From assembly GCA_029251505.1 (NCBI GenBank), contig JAQXDG010000081.1:1-64000 (forward strand): 64,000 bases of DNA. Reading direction: 5' to 3'. The stretch's first letter is position 1. The number at the start of each line of letters is the position of its first letter. A model generated the notes under the pieces. It was not told where the DNA came from and made no database searches. It was given only the letters and a program-made list of their open reading frames with translations. The stretch comes from Glaciecola sp. Its GTDB lineage: Bacteria; Pseudomonadota; Gammaproteobacteria; Enterobacterales; Alteromonadaceae. The translations under genes and the position numbers were made by a program. Of the stretch, positions 20,067-30,471 are shown one piece after another.

Positions 20067-23000
20067 GTGCGTTATTGGCAAGTTGCTCTATTAAGTTTGT
20101 TTTTTATATTGACCGATGTGTTAGCACACAGTCGGGATTCTTTGCATATCAACAATTATGGAATTGGTGATGGGTTACCTGATTCTACGATTAATGCTAT
20201 TGCACAAGATAGTTTAGGTTTTATGTGGTTTGGCACTGATGACGGATTAGTGCGCTATGATGGAGTCAAATTCAAAAAATATAATGCCACTAATGGATTA
20301 AACAATCGGACTAATAAGGTCACTCAGCTTTTTGTCGATACAAACGATAACCTCTGGGTGACATTTGATTGCAGTGTTCATGTGTTATTTGCGGACGAAC
20401 AGTCTTTTACTTATGTTCATGGATTTGCGGATATCAATAGCATCAACAAATCTGTCAATGCTATTGAGCAGTTATCCCCTGATATAGTAACGGTCCTAAC
20501 TTCGCAAGGCGCTTTCTTATTTAACTCTAATTTCATCTATAACAACCCGCAATTTATTACATCGCCGACACCATTAATTGATTTAGTCCAAATTAATGAT
20601 ACGCAGTATTTTATTGGCAATAATGAGGTTTATACGCTACCAGCGAATAGTAATACCTTCGTTACTACTGATGTTGCTGTGTTACCTGATGAAGTCAATA
20701 TCACTTCTGCGTTGTCATTCAATAATTTACTATACATTGGCACACAAATGCATGGCTTACTTATCTTGGATCAATATTTCAATTTGATCCGTGAGCTTTC
20801 GCCTTCATCTGCATCACAAAACATCATTACTCATGAGCATGTGAGTAGCTTAACGATAGATAACTCACAACGCCTATGGGTCGGGTTAAAAAGTCACGGC
20901 TTAGTCTTGTTACAAGCCAATACATTACATAAAACTCTTCGCTTTGACCCTAGTGATCGCCACTCAATCACGACTAATTACATCAACGCACTCTATACAA
21001 GTGACAATGGTGATGTTTGGATCGGCACTGACCGCGGCGGCATAAATCATTTTCGCGCCAGCAGTGAAAAGCTTTACCACCTCAAGCATTCGGTATTACA
21101 AGATTCACCTATTAGTGGTAACGATGTCACCGCGATTGCAGTGGATAAATATCAACGCGGTTGGTTGGCTTCTAATAGTGATGGTATCTCGGTGTATAAC
21201 CCCGATACATACGTAAATATTGTGATCAATCAACAATTAGCTGGATTAAAAGTAGCCAAATTGCATATTGAAAACCAATACGCGTGGGCGTTGGATGAGG
21301 TCGGGATCACCAAAATAGATGTCGACACATTAAAAGTTGTTAGCACCTATACACCTGTAAACTCAGACTTACCAGCCGGTAATCTGATGGACTGGTTATC
21401 CATTAATAATGAGCAAGTATTATTGAGCCACCAAGGCAACGGCATATCAATCTTTACTTTGTCAGATCTTAGCTTTACACATTATACGGTACAAAACAGT
21501 CAACTACCTACCAATCAGTTTGGACAGATGATTAATATCAATGGACAAATCTGGATTTCATCAAATGTGGGAGTACATTTATTTGATCCTGAACAACACA
21601 CATTTAGTCACTTTTTATTCACACCAGAACAAAACATTAATTCGATTAATCACATTACGAGCAATAGTGATAAGCATATTGTGTTATCAAGTAATAATGG
21701 TGTGCATGTATTCGATCCTCTAACTAAAGTATTTGTCCCCAGAAATTTTCCCGACGAATTGGCGTCGATGAATATCCAAGCGACATTAGTCACTGAAGAA
21801 GGCGTGCACTGGTCTACGCTAAAAAATGGATTAATCGAATATCAAAACAATTCTCGCCGCTTTGCTTGGTATACAGAAGCTGATGGGTTGCAAGGTTCGG
21901 AGTTTAATCCTGGCGTCGCGTACAAAAACATTCGCGGCATGTATGTTTTTTCTGGGCTCAATGGGATTACTGTATTGGACCCTAATGCACTCGTCAAACC
22001 GGACATTAAACTACAAATATCAGAAATGAAGGTATTGTATCAAGATGGCTCTGAGGCGTTTTATTCCAATATACACCATGACTCAATGATATTTGATAAA
22101 GCGATTGATGTTATCCAAATTGACTTAGGAGACGTCAATTTTAGTACGCATAATTCCCCACAATTTGAATACTTCACCCAAGCAGGCATGACTAAATTTG
22201 ATGATTTCAAGTTGGTGTTTTCACCTAAAGCCGGTAGCTCGACCATCAATATTGTCAATCCGTTGACCACGTTCGATAATTTTATCGAGCCTCCTGTTAA
22301 ACTGAATATCGAGCACCCTATTCCTTGGCATAGCACGCCATTTGGTATTATTGCAATTTTCATTACATTTATGGCTGCTGTCTATGGAGCGGTGACATTT
22401 CGCATCCGACAGGTAAAACGAACGGCTAATGAGTTAGCGCAGTTAGTCGAAAAGCGAACTGATGATCTGCGCCGACAAACTGAAATTTCGCGCTTACAAG
22501 CGGAAAAATTAGCACTTACTGTCGCTGATAAAGATTCTATATTCGAAACCATATCTCATGAATTGCGCACTCCATTAACCTTGATCCAAGGCCCTGTGCA
22601 ACAGTTACGTCATTACAAAATGGAACCTGAAGCACAAACTATGCTTAATATATTGGTACGGAATGCGGATAGGCTAAATACGTTAGTCAAAAAAGTATTT
22701 GAGCTATCAATATCCGACAAATTACCAGAATCTACGGCTAACGCAGCAATGACTGATTTATCGTTAGTTATTAGCCAACTGGGTAAAATCTTTACCCCAT
22801 ATACGGAACAACGTGAACTCACTTTTAGACTTCCTGAATTTGCTCCTTTAAAGGTCACCATTCCGTTATATAACTTAGAAACCATTCTCTCTAATTTGTT
22901 ATCTAATGCCGTTAAATATACTCAACAAGGCGGTGAAATCAGTATTGAAGTCGAAGCTGATGCACACTTTGTTAGCGTCCATATCATTGATACTGGTGTG

Positions 23001-24026
23001 GGGATCGCTGAACACGAAATCCCACTAATTTTTAATCGTTTTTACCGCTCACAATCGGAGCATGTCGATATTCAAGATGGTACAGGATTAGGATTGGCCA
23101 TTGTTGAGCAATTAGTAGATAAAGCCGATGGCCTAATTAAAGTCTCGTCGGAGGTCGATATTGGTACGCGCTTCAGTGTGATTTTTCCCAATACCCTTAA
23201 TCAAACTTATCAGCCAAGTAATGTGGATGTAGATAAGCCATGTATATTGTGCATTGACGATAATGAAGACATTTTAACGTATCTCGAAAACCTGTTTAAA
23301 CATGATTACCAAGTCCACACTGCCAATTCATCGATAGCAGGATTAACCATTGCCAAAGATCTTTTACCTGATCTTATTATCAGTGACATCATGATGCCGG
23401 AAATGGATGGTATCGAAGTGTTAAATGCACTCAAGAGCGACCATATTACCAATCACATTCCCGTGATTCTATTGACTGCAAAAAGCTCGCAGGAATCTCG
23501 AATGGAAGGATTAGCATCTGCGGCGAGTGATTACATTAATAAACCATTTGAAGAGGAGGAACTGCGTTTGAAAACCCGTAATATTATCGCGGAACAAGAA
23601 TCAATTCGACGACGCTATATCGAATCTGTCTCTACTGTCGAGCCTGAGTATAAATTTGAAGAGCAAATGAGTGCCTCTAAGTTTATCCATCAGTTAAATA
23701 ACATTTTATTAGTGCACTACAATAAACCTGATTTCACCGTTCAAGATTTAGCAAACCTGAGTGGCATGAGTGACCGTCAATTACTGCGTCGCTTAAAAAA
23801 TGAAACAGGCATTGGTGCCAGTGAATTTATCCGAAACTTTCGTCTTAACATCGCAGCTGACTTATTAAAAGCTGGCAAACCCGCGTCATTTGCAGCGTAC
23901 GAAGCGGGATTCACTTCCCCTAGTTATTTTAGCACTAGCTTCAAAAAGCTCTTTAAAATCACGCCAAAGCAGTTTTCCAAAAAACAAAAACTAGAATCTA
24001 TCATCGCACAAAACACAGAAGCGTAA
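20067..24026 (+). CDS. Hybrid two-component system protein (periplasmic beta-propeller/Y_Y_Y sensor, histidine kinase, receiver, AraC-type HTH)
   Basis: Signal peptide; repeated propeller motifs (DSLGFMWFGTDDGLVRYDG, NGDVWIGTDRGGINHF); TM near aa 755-780; ISHELRTPLTLIQGP; GTGLGLAIVEQL; receiver DLIISDIMMPEMDG...LLTAK; AraC HTH GFTSPSYFSTSFKKLFKITPKQF. Confidence 0.93.
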   Translation: MRYWQVALLSLFFILTDVLAHSRDSLHINNYGIGDGLPDSTINAIAQDSLGFMWFGTDDGLVRYDGVKFKKYNATNGLNNRTNKVTQLFVDTNDNLWVTFDCSVHVLFADEQSFTYVHGFADINSINKSVNAIEQLSPDIVTVLTSQGAFLFNSNFIYNNPQFITSPTPLIDLVQINDTQYFIGNNEVYTLPANSNTFVTTDVAVLPDEVNITSALSFNNLLYIGTQMHGLLILDQYFNLIRELSPSSASQNIITHEHVSSLTIDNSQRLWVGLKSHGLVLLQANTLHKTLRFDPSDRHSITTNYINALYTSDNGDVWIGTDRGGINHFRASSEKLYHLKHSVLQDSPISGNDVTAIAVDKYQRGWLASNSDGISVYNPDTYVNIVINQQLAGLKVAKLHIENQYAWALDEVGITKIDVDTLKVVSTYTPVNSDLPAGNLMDWLSINNEQVLLSHQGNGISIFTLSDLSFTHYTVQNSQLPTNQFGQMININGQIWISSNVGVHLFDPEQHTFSHFLFTPEQNINSINHITSNSDKHIVLSSNNGVHVFDPLTKVFVPRNFPDELASMNIQATLVTEEGVHWSTLKNGLIEYQNNSRRFAWYTEADGLQGSEFNPGVAYKNIRGMYVFSGLNGITVLDPNALVKPDIKLQISEMKVLYQDGSEAFYSNIHHDSMIFDKAIDVIQIDLGDVNFSTHNSPQFEYFTQAGMTKFDDFKLVFSPKAGSSTINIVNPLTTFDNFIEPPVKLNIEHPIPWHSTPFGIIAIFITFMAAVYGAVTFRIRQVKRTANELAQLVEKRTDDLRRQTEISRLQAEKLALTVADKDSIFETISHELRTPLTLIQGPVQQLRHYKMEPEAQTMLNILVRNADRLNTLVKKVFELSISDKLPESTANAAMTDLSLVISQLGKIFTPYTEQRELTFRLPEFAPLKVTIPLYNLETILSNLLSNAVKYTQQGGEISIEVEADAHFVSVHIIDTGVGIAEHEIPLIFNRFYRSQSEHVDIQDGTGLGLAIVEQLVDKADGLIKVSSEVDIGTRFSVIFPNTLNQTYQPSNVDVDKPCILCIDDNEDILTYLENLFKHDYQVHTANSSIAGLTIAKDLLPDLIISDIMMPEMDGIEVLNALKSDHITNHIPVILLTAKSSQESRMEGLASAASDYINKPFEEEELRLKTRNIIAEQESIRRRYIESVSTVEPEYKFEEQMSASKFIHQLNNILLVHYNKPDFTVQDLANLSGMSDRQLLRRLKNETGIGASEFIRNFRLNIAADLLKAGKPASFAAYEAGFTSPSYFSTSFKKLFKITPKQFSKKQKLESIIAQNTEA

Positions 24027-24143
24027 ACTGACAGTATATGCAATGAGTTGTTCAGATCCTGTTCAAACCTTTAATTAAAAGGGGTTTGTGATCGTTTTCC
24101 TCCCCCTAAATGTATAATACATTTGTCTTAATAAGGAATTGAT

Positions 24144-24329
24144 ATGTTCGGTTTATTCTCACGTGATCCATCCAAGAAAATGCGCACAAAATACGATAAA
24201 TTGTTAGAGGATGCCATGCATGCTCAACGCCGTGGTGACATTAAGTCATATTCGATGTTAACCGCTGAAGCCGAGGCTTTATGGGAGCAAATAGAAAAGT
24301 TGCAACCAGAAAAGAGCCGAAGTAAATAA
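24144..24329 (+). CDS. Small DUF6435-like protein
   Basis: MFGLFSRDPSKKMRTKYDKLLEDAMHAQRRGDIKSYSMLTAEAEALWEQIEKL; resembles a conserved small-protein family. Confidence 0.65.
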   Translation: MFGLFSRDPSKKMRTKYDKLLEDAMHAQRRGDIKSYSMLTAEAEALWEQIEKLQPEKSRSK

Positions 24330-24524
24330 AATGTGATGAGTTTGTAAAGCGTGTTAAGCAGAGATGTATAGATGGTTACAAAGTGCTTATTAATAGAGCA
24401 TTATACGCAACATTTATACTGTTTTGGAAAAAGACTTTTTCCTTTATTGGATTTATCTTTGTTTGTAGTCGCACTAATGTTCAACCTGTTTTTTACATCA
24501 CACAAGAACAGGAACACACATATT

Positions 24525-25580
24525 ATGAAATTCATTACAAAATTAGCAGCATCTGCTGTTTTACTTGGACTTGCTAGCCAAGCCAATGCAGCAGTTACAT
24601 TAGTTAAAACAGACGACACTACTGTTACTTTAGGTGGTTATGTTAAAGCTGACCTACGTCACGTATCTGGTGATTTAGCTTACCGTGACTTTTGGATTGG
24701 TAACGCGCCGGCCGCCGTTGACACAGCACAAACTAAATTTAACGTTAAAGAGTCACGTTTACAGTTTAAAGTTCAACACGATGACGTCACTGGTGTAATC
24801 GAGTTAGATTTCTACGGTTCAGGTGGTAACGAAGTTATTTCTAACTCAACGAGTCCACGTATTCGTCATGCGTTCATCAAATATCAAGAGTGGACCATTG
24901 GTCAAACATGGTCAACCTTTATGCCGTTACACGCATTAGCAGAAACGCTTGATTTTGGTGGCCCACATGTCGGTGAAGCATTCATCCGTCAAAGCCAAAT
25001 TCGTTATTCTAAAGGCGGCTGGTCATTTGCAGTTGAAAACCCTCAAACCTTCGGTAGCTCTGATGAAACTCAAGAATCTGTTCCAGATTTCATTGGTCGT
25101 TACGATCATAAAGGCTCTTGGGGTCAAATCTCTGTAGCCGGTTTATTACGTCAAGTAGACCAAAACGGTATTGATGAAACTTCTGCTGCAGCCAACATTG
25201 CTGGTAAGTTTTTACTCAGTGGCAAAGATGATATCCGCGTTCAACTAAACGTTGGAGAGTTTGGTCGTTATGCAGGTACTACCGTTGTTCCAGGTATCGC
25301 TACTAACCCAGACACCAATGAAGTTGAAGTAGAAAGCGGTATCGCTTACACCGTTTCTTACCGCCATTTCTGGAACGATGATACGCGTTCTACTGTGTTT
25401 TATGGTAACGGCCAGTCAGATTTATCAGACCATGACCGCTCACATTGGGGTGTTAACTTATTAACTAACATCACACCAAAACTTAAGTATGGTGTTGAAC
25501 TTGGTGAATACAGTGTTGAAGATGCAGGCATCAACTTAAGCTCTGCTTACTTCCAATTATCTGCTCAGTTTGCTTTCTAA
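24525..25580 (+). CDS. DcaP-like trimeric outer membrane porin
   Basis: Signal peptide MKFITKLAASAVLLGLASQANA; VTLGGYVKADLRHVSGD...KFNVKESRLQFKV...WTIGQTWSTFMPL; C-terminal aromatic residue (QLSAQFAF). Confidence 0.78.
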   Translation: MKFITKLAASAVLLGLASQANAAVTLVKTDDTTVTLGGYVKADLRHVSGDLAYRDFWIGNAPAAVDTAQTKFNVKESRLQFKVQHDDVTGVIELDFYGSGGNEVISNSTSPRIRHAFIKYQEWTIGQTWSTFMPLHALAETLDFGGPHVGEAFIRQSQIRYSKGGWSFAVENPQTFGSSDETQESVPDFIGRYDHKGSWGQISVAGLLRQVDQNGIDETSAAANIAGKFLLSGKDDIRVQLNVGEFGRYAGTTVVPGIATNPDTNEVEVESGIAYTVSYRHFWNDDTRSTVFYGNGQSDLSDHDRSHWGVNLLTNITPKLKYGVELGEYSVEDAGINLSSAYFQLSAQFAF

Positions 25581-25610
25581 GCTAAACCTCTCGAACAGAT
25601 AATATTAAGC

Positions 25611-25645
25611 AAAAACTGGAGCCCCAACCTGCTCCAGTTTTTTTA
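25611..25645 (+). terminator. Rho-independent terminator after the porin gene
   Basis: aaactggagc-cccaacct-gctccagttttttt. Confidence 0.85.
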
Positions 25646-26560
25646 TGCCTGTTTAAACCGTTCTTGTTTTTCTAAATACGCTGCGCGTAAATGCTCGATA
25701 AGTAGTTTTAACTTAGTATCTGGTGTGCGCATTTTGGGGTATACCGCATAGATACCTACTTTTTTAGCCGTAAACTCTGGCAGTAGTGCACGTAATTTAC
25801 CCGATTGTAAATCGTCATAGACCAATGCTCTAGGTAGGTACGCCACACCTAAACCACCTAATACCGCTTGATATAACGCATTCAGATCATTGGCAATAAA
25901 GTTACCTTGAACTGTTTCGGAATATTCTCCCGCCGGCGAAAAAAACTGCCACTGATTAGGATGCGCTCCATCATATTTATACGTTAAGCAATTATGAAAC
26001 TTCAGCTCATTACTACATTCTGGCACACCTTGCTGTTTTAGATATTGTGGCGTTGCGACAATTACCCAATGCGAATCAACTAAGCGTCGAGCAAGTAGGC
26101 TCGAATCTTCTAAATAACCAGTGCGGATTGCAAGATCATAGCCTTCTTCAATCAAATTGACAAAACGATCATCAATCATCATTTCCACTGTGACTTCTTT
26201 GTACTGACGACAAAATTCGGTTACCGCTGCTGTCAACGTTAATCGCGCTGAGACTGATGGCACCGTAATTTTAATTTTACCGCTAATCGAATCACTGTAA
26301 CCCCATACGGCATCATGCGCTTCTTGTAAGGCTTCTTTTGCGATTTTAGCTTTGTGATATAGTGTTTTGCCGCCATCGGTTAAGCTCAGTTTACGCGTTG
26401 AGCGGTACAATAGCTGCATATTTAAGGCTTCTTCTAAACGCCCAATACGCTTCGAGACCACAGAGTTAGTCAACTCTAATTGCTGAGCGACCTTAGAAAA
26501 AGACCCCGCGTCAACGACTTGCACAAATAAAAACATATCATCAGCTTTCGCGTGTAACAT
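25643..26560 (-). CDS. LysR-family transcriptional regulator
   Basis: N-terminal HTH (FVQVVDAGSFSKVAQQLELTNSVVSKRIGRLEEALNMQLLYRSTRKLSLTDGG) and a substrate-binding domain. Confidence 0.93.
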   Translation of the reverse strand: MLHAKADDMFLFVQVVDAGSFSKVAQQLELTNSVVSKRIGRLEEALNMQLLYRSTRKLSLTDGGKTLYHKAKIAKEALQEAHDAVWGYSDSISGKIKITVPSVSARLTLTAAVTEFCRQYKEVTVEMMIDDRFVNLIEEGYDLAIRTGYLEDSSLLARRLVDSHWVIVATPQYLKQQGVPECSNELKFHNCLTYKYDGAHPNQWQFFSPAGEYSETVQGNFIANDLNALYQAVLGGLGVAYLPRALVYDDLQSGKLRALLPEFTAKKVGIYAVYPKMRTPDTKLKLLIEHLRAAYLEKQERFKQA

Positions 26561-26732
26561 ACTTGCCCCTACTTATTTCTGCTTATTAATTCCATAATCA
26601 ATATAATGCTATCGTGTATTATGTCAATAAAAGAAAAAGTTCTGTGCAGCTTTTAGCCTTATTTTTGTGCTAAATACAGCGTAAAGTTAGGATATATGAT
26701 AAAAATATCAATGCATCTAGGAGCGCTTAATC

Positions 26733-29567
26733 ATGTCATCTATGCCGATTATCACAAAAGGGTTTATCCAAGCCATTCGTACGATTTTACCCAAGACAGG
26801 TATCATTGAGGACATTTCGCGACGTCGAGCGCACGCCACGGATGCAAGTTTTTACCAGTTAATCCCACAGCTCGTATTACAAATCAGCTCTATCGAACAA
26901 ATGCAGGCAGTCTTAAAGGCTAGCCATACCCATCACGTTAGCGTTACCTTTAGAGCAGCAGGGACCAGTTTATCTGGGCAAGCGGTAAGTAATTCAGTCT
27001 TGTTATTACTTGATAGTCATTGGCGCGGTCATGAGATCATCAATAATGGGGAACAAATCCGTCTTCAACCTGGGGTCATTGGCGCACAAGCCAATCAATA
27101 TTTAGCGCCCTATCATCGCAAAATAGGTCCCGATCCGGCATCCATTAATACCTGTAAAATAGGAGGGATTGCAGCCAATAATGCCTCTGGTATGTGTTGT
27201 GGCGTGGCCAATAACACGTTTTACACACTAGCCGGCATGACCATTATTTTGGCTGATGGCACCTGTGTAGATACCAGCGACGCGAACAGCGTATCCGCAT
27301 TTAATGCCTCACACGCTGAACTGTTACGCCAAATCAAAGACTTAGGTACAACCGTGCAAGGTGACGCTGAGTTAAGCGCGTTAATCGCCCATAAATACCG
27401 ACTCAAAAATACCACCGGTTATGCCATCAATGCCTTAACCGACTATTCCGACCCCTTAGAGATCTTAGTGCACTTGATGGTAGGTTCAGAAGGTACATTG
27501 GGCTTTATTGCGGACATTACTTATAACACCGTGGTTGATCATCAACAACGATCCACCGGCTTATATTTGTTTGATACCCCGCAAATTGCGTGTCAGTTAG
27601 TAGATAAATTACGACAAACTTCTGTTGAAGCGGTTGAGCTATTAGATCAACGCGCTCTGGACTCAGTCAAAGGTAAACCGGGTTTACCCGATAGCTTTTG
27701 TGATCGTGACAAACGCTGTACCGCCTTATTGATCGAAACCGCTGCAAGTGATGCTCAGACGCTAGAGCAACAAATGACAGTAGTGGCTGAACTGGTTGCC
27801 GAGTTTGCCCCCATTGAAGCCATTGATATGAGTACCGATACTCAGCTCTGTCAGCAATTATGGGCAATCCGCAAAGCCACCTTCCCAGCGGTAGGCGCGG
27901 TGCGCGAAACAGGTACCAGTGTGATTATTGAGGATGTCTCTTTTCCATTAGCACAAATGGATCAAGGTGTGACTCGATTACAGGCATTATTTGATAAATA
28001 TCATTACAGCGAAGCGTTGATCTTTGGCCATGCATTAGCGGGTAATTTACATTTTGTATTTACCCAAGCCTTTGACACACCAAATGAAATACAGCGTTAC
28101 GATCATTTCATGCAAGACGTCGCACAATTAGTCGCGGTTGAATTTGGCGGGTCATTGAAAGCCGAACATGGTACTGGCCGCAATATGGCACCATTTGTCG
28201 AATTAGAATGGGGCTCGACCGCCTATCAAATCATGCGTCAAATTAAACAGATCATTGATCCTTACTGTATTTTAAATCCGGGCGTGATCCTCAATGATGA
28301 TCCTCAATCACATATCAAACACCTTAAGCCCTTACCGCGTGCTAATGATATTGTGGATAAATGCATTGAATGCGGGTTCTGCGAACCGGTATGTCCATCT
28401 AAAGAACTGACCTTTACACCACGTCAACGAATTGCGATTTGGCGTCGTATCCAACAACTAGAAGATCTGGGTTATTTAATCGATGCTCAGCGTCAAGAAC
28501 TTGCTCAATTGAAACACGACTACCAATATTATGGCATTGATACCTGCGCCGCTACGGGTTTATGTGCTGAGCGCTGTCCGGTTGGAATTAACACCGGAGA
28601 TCTAATTAGAGAACTACGCGGTCAATCAACGACTCGGTTTGGTCACAGTATAGCCAAATTTTCAGCCGACCAGTTTGCCCCATTAGCGACAACCGTTAAG
28701 ACCACATTAGGCATCGCCAGTAAGATCAGCAGTATAATTGGACCTGAATCAACGGATTACGTCGGTCGAATGATCCATCGTCTTTCCGCAAATACAATTC
28801 CATTATGGTTTGCCCGATATCCCCAAGCTGCAAAGCCATTACCCCAATTTATACCCAATGGCGCAGAACGCCCTAAAGTCGTCTATTTCCCTAGTTGTGC
28901 AACCCGCAACATGGGCGCCGATCCTAGCGCGACCGAGCAAAGAAGCCTGCCAGAAGTCGCCGTGTCATTATTTACTAAAGCAGGTTATGACATTGTTATG
29001 CCTGAAAAAGTAGAAGGATTATGTTGTGGAATGCCATTTAATTCAAAGGGCTTTGCTGATATAGCTCAGCGCAAAGGACAAGAATTACTTACCTCTTTAA
29101 AAACTATTTCTAAAGATGGCGCATACCCCATTGTGTTTGATACGAGTCCTTGCAAGTTACGCTTGGCAGAATTAGGACATGCATTACCCATTTTTGAAAC
29201 CACACAATTTATAGCTAAATTTGCACTCGATAAGCTAACGATTACCCCAACTCAAGCACCCGTTGCCTTACATATTACTTGTAGCAGTCAAAAAATGGGA
29301 ATTGCGGATGAGTTACGCCAAGTTGCGAACGCATGCGCGACCCAAGTAATCGAGCCTGAAGGTATTCAGTGTTGTGGTTTTGCTGGCGATAAAGGAATGA
29401 CCTTACCGGAACTAAACGCCAGTGCATTATCCACTTTAAAAGCGCAAATCCCTAAGAATTGTAAGACTGGGTATAGTAATTCCCGTACTTGTGAGATCGG
29501 GTTATCTCAACATTCTGGGATCGACTATCAATCATTGCTGTGTTTGTTAGATGAGGTCAGTGCTTAG
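26733..29567 (+). CDS. FAD- and Fe-S-containing D-lactate dehydrogenase (Dld-II-like)
   Basis: FAD-binding motif PGVIGAQANQYLAPYHRKIGPDPASINTCKIGGIAANNASGM; CIECGFCEPVCPSKELTFTPRQRI; CAATGLCAERCPVGINTG; C-terminal CCG motifs. Confidence 0.82.
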   Translation: MSSMPIITKGFIQAIRTILPKTGIIEDISRRRAHATDASFYQLIPQLVLQISSIEQMQAVLKASHTHHVSVTFRAAGTSLSGQAVSNSVLLLLDSHWRGHEIINNGEQIRLQPGVIGAQANQYLAPYHRKIGPDPASINTCKIGGIAANNASGMCCGVANNTFYTLAGMTIILADGTCVDTSDANSVSAFNASHAELLRQIKDLGTTVQGDAELSALIAHKYRLKNTTGYAINALTDYSDPLEILVHLMVGSEGTLGFIADITYNTVVDHQQRSTGLYLFDTPQIACQLVDKLRQTSVEAVELLDQRALDSVKGKPGLPDSFCDRDKRCTALLIETAASDAQTLEQQMTVVAELVAEFAPIEAIDMSTDTQLCQQLWAIRKATFPAVGAVRETGTSVIIEDVSFPLAQMDQGVTRLQALFDKYHYSEALIFGHALAGNLHFVFTQAFDTPNEIQRYDHFMQDVAQLVAVEFGGSLKAEHGTGRNMAPFVELEWGSTAYQIMRQIKQIIDPYCILNPGVILNDDPQSHIKHLKPLPRANDIVDKCIECGFCEPVCPSKELTFTPRQRIAIWRRIQQLEDLGYLIDAQRQELAQLKHDYQYYGIDTCAATGLCAERCPVGINTGDLIRELRGQSTTRFGHSIAKFSADQFAPLATTVKTTLGIASKISSIIGPESTDYVGRMIHRLSANTIPLWFARYPQAAKPLPQFIPNGAERPKVVYFPSCATRNMGADPSATEQRSLPEVAVSLFTKAGYDIVMPEKVEGLCCGMPFNSKGFADIAQRKGQELLTSLKTISKDGAYPIVFDTSPCKLRLAELGHALPIFETTQFIAKFALDKLTITPTQAPVALHITCSSQKMGIADELRQVANACATQVIEPEGIQCCGFAGDKGMTLPELNASALSTLKAQIPKNCKTGYSNSRTCEIGLSQHSGIDYQSLLCLLDEVSA

Positions 29568-29613
29568 CTATGGTTATGTAAGCGCGTTGCTAGCGCGCTT
29601 TAGCTTTGTGTAA

Positions 29614-29958
29614 TTATTTTAACAATCGTACTGTCATCGGAACGGCAAATTTTGCCCCGATTGAGGATGCAATTGCACCCATTAATGCAAACAGCATATT
29701 TAGCAACAAGACAACGGGTATTACTGCGGCACCAAAAATCATGAGTATCACAATGGTTAATACCAACATAGTGACACCCCAATTAATAGCCTCTTTGGCT
29801 TGCGACTGCACATAAGGCTCACTGCGCAGCATAAATGAAAATAACAACCCTGAAAAAATACCAAAGAAAATACTGCTAAGCCACATAACCATTGCAGAAT
29901 TTTTAGCATCTTTGGATTCGGTCGCTACCGGCAGTTGCGAAATTTGAGAACTCGACAT
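29614..29958 (-). CDS. DUF4870-like small membrane protein
   Basis: Three to four hydrophobic segments; SMLRSEPYVQSQAKEAINWGVTML-like motif (FMLRSEPYVQSQAKEAINWGVTMLV). Confidence 0.6.
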   Translation of the reverse strand: MSSSQISQLPVATESKDAKNSAMVMWLSSIFFGIFSGLLFSFMLRSEPYVQSQAKEAINWGVTMLVLTIVILMIFGAAVIPVVLLLNMLFALMGAIASSIGAKFAVPMTVRLLK

Positions 29959-30061
29959 GAAATTATTCCTTTAATTATAAAACAAATTGTTCGACCACAG
30001 TATGTATCGACACTCAGAAGATAATTATAAACTAAGAAACTCGTTTTCACTGTAAAAAATA

Positions 30062-30403
30062 CTAACGCTTTCGTACTGGTTTATACTGGGTTGCACAATA
30101 GCCTCTAGATACATCTTTGGAACGTAATGCGCCGTGCTTAGTCTTGCGCCCAGATACGCGTGCACGCCAGTTATTAAATGTTTTGCGCTTGATGCTCGCA
30201 CGCATTAGCTTAATCACTTCCGCTTCTTTTAACCCATATAAAGCTTGAATAGCTTCAAAAGGGGTACGGTCTTCCCACGCCATTTCAATAATACGTGAAC
30301 GTATTTCTTCATCCATTTTATCTTTGGGTAAACGCGCAACATCAGTTAAAATTTCATTATGTTTTGCCGATTCGTTGTGCGGCGTACGAGGTGTGTCTAA
30401 CAT
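30062..30403 (-). CDS. TIGR03643-like conserved protein
   Basis: RIIEMAWEDRTPFEAIQALYGLKEAEVIKLMRASIKRKTFNNWRARVSGRKTKHGAL. Confidence 0.65.
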   Translation of the reverse strand: MLDTPRTPHNESAKHNEILTDVARLPKDKMDEEIRSRIIEMAWEDRTPFEAIQALYGLKEAEVIKLMRASIKRKTFNNWRARVSGRKTKHGALRSKDVSRGYCATQYKPVRKR

Positions 30404-30471
30404 ACTTTTGCTCAGCAGTTAATTAACTAAGAATGGTTAATACGATGTATAATATAAAAAGTTTATTCCTG

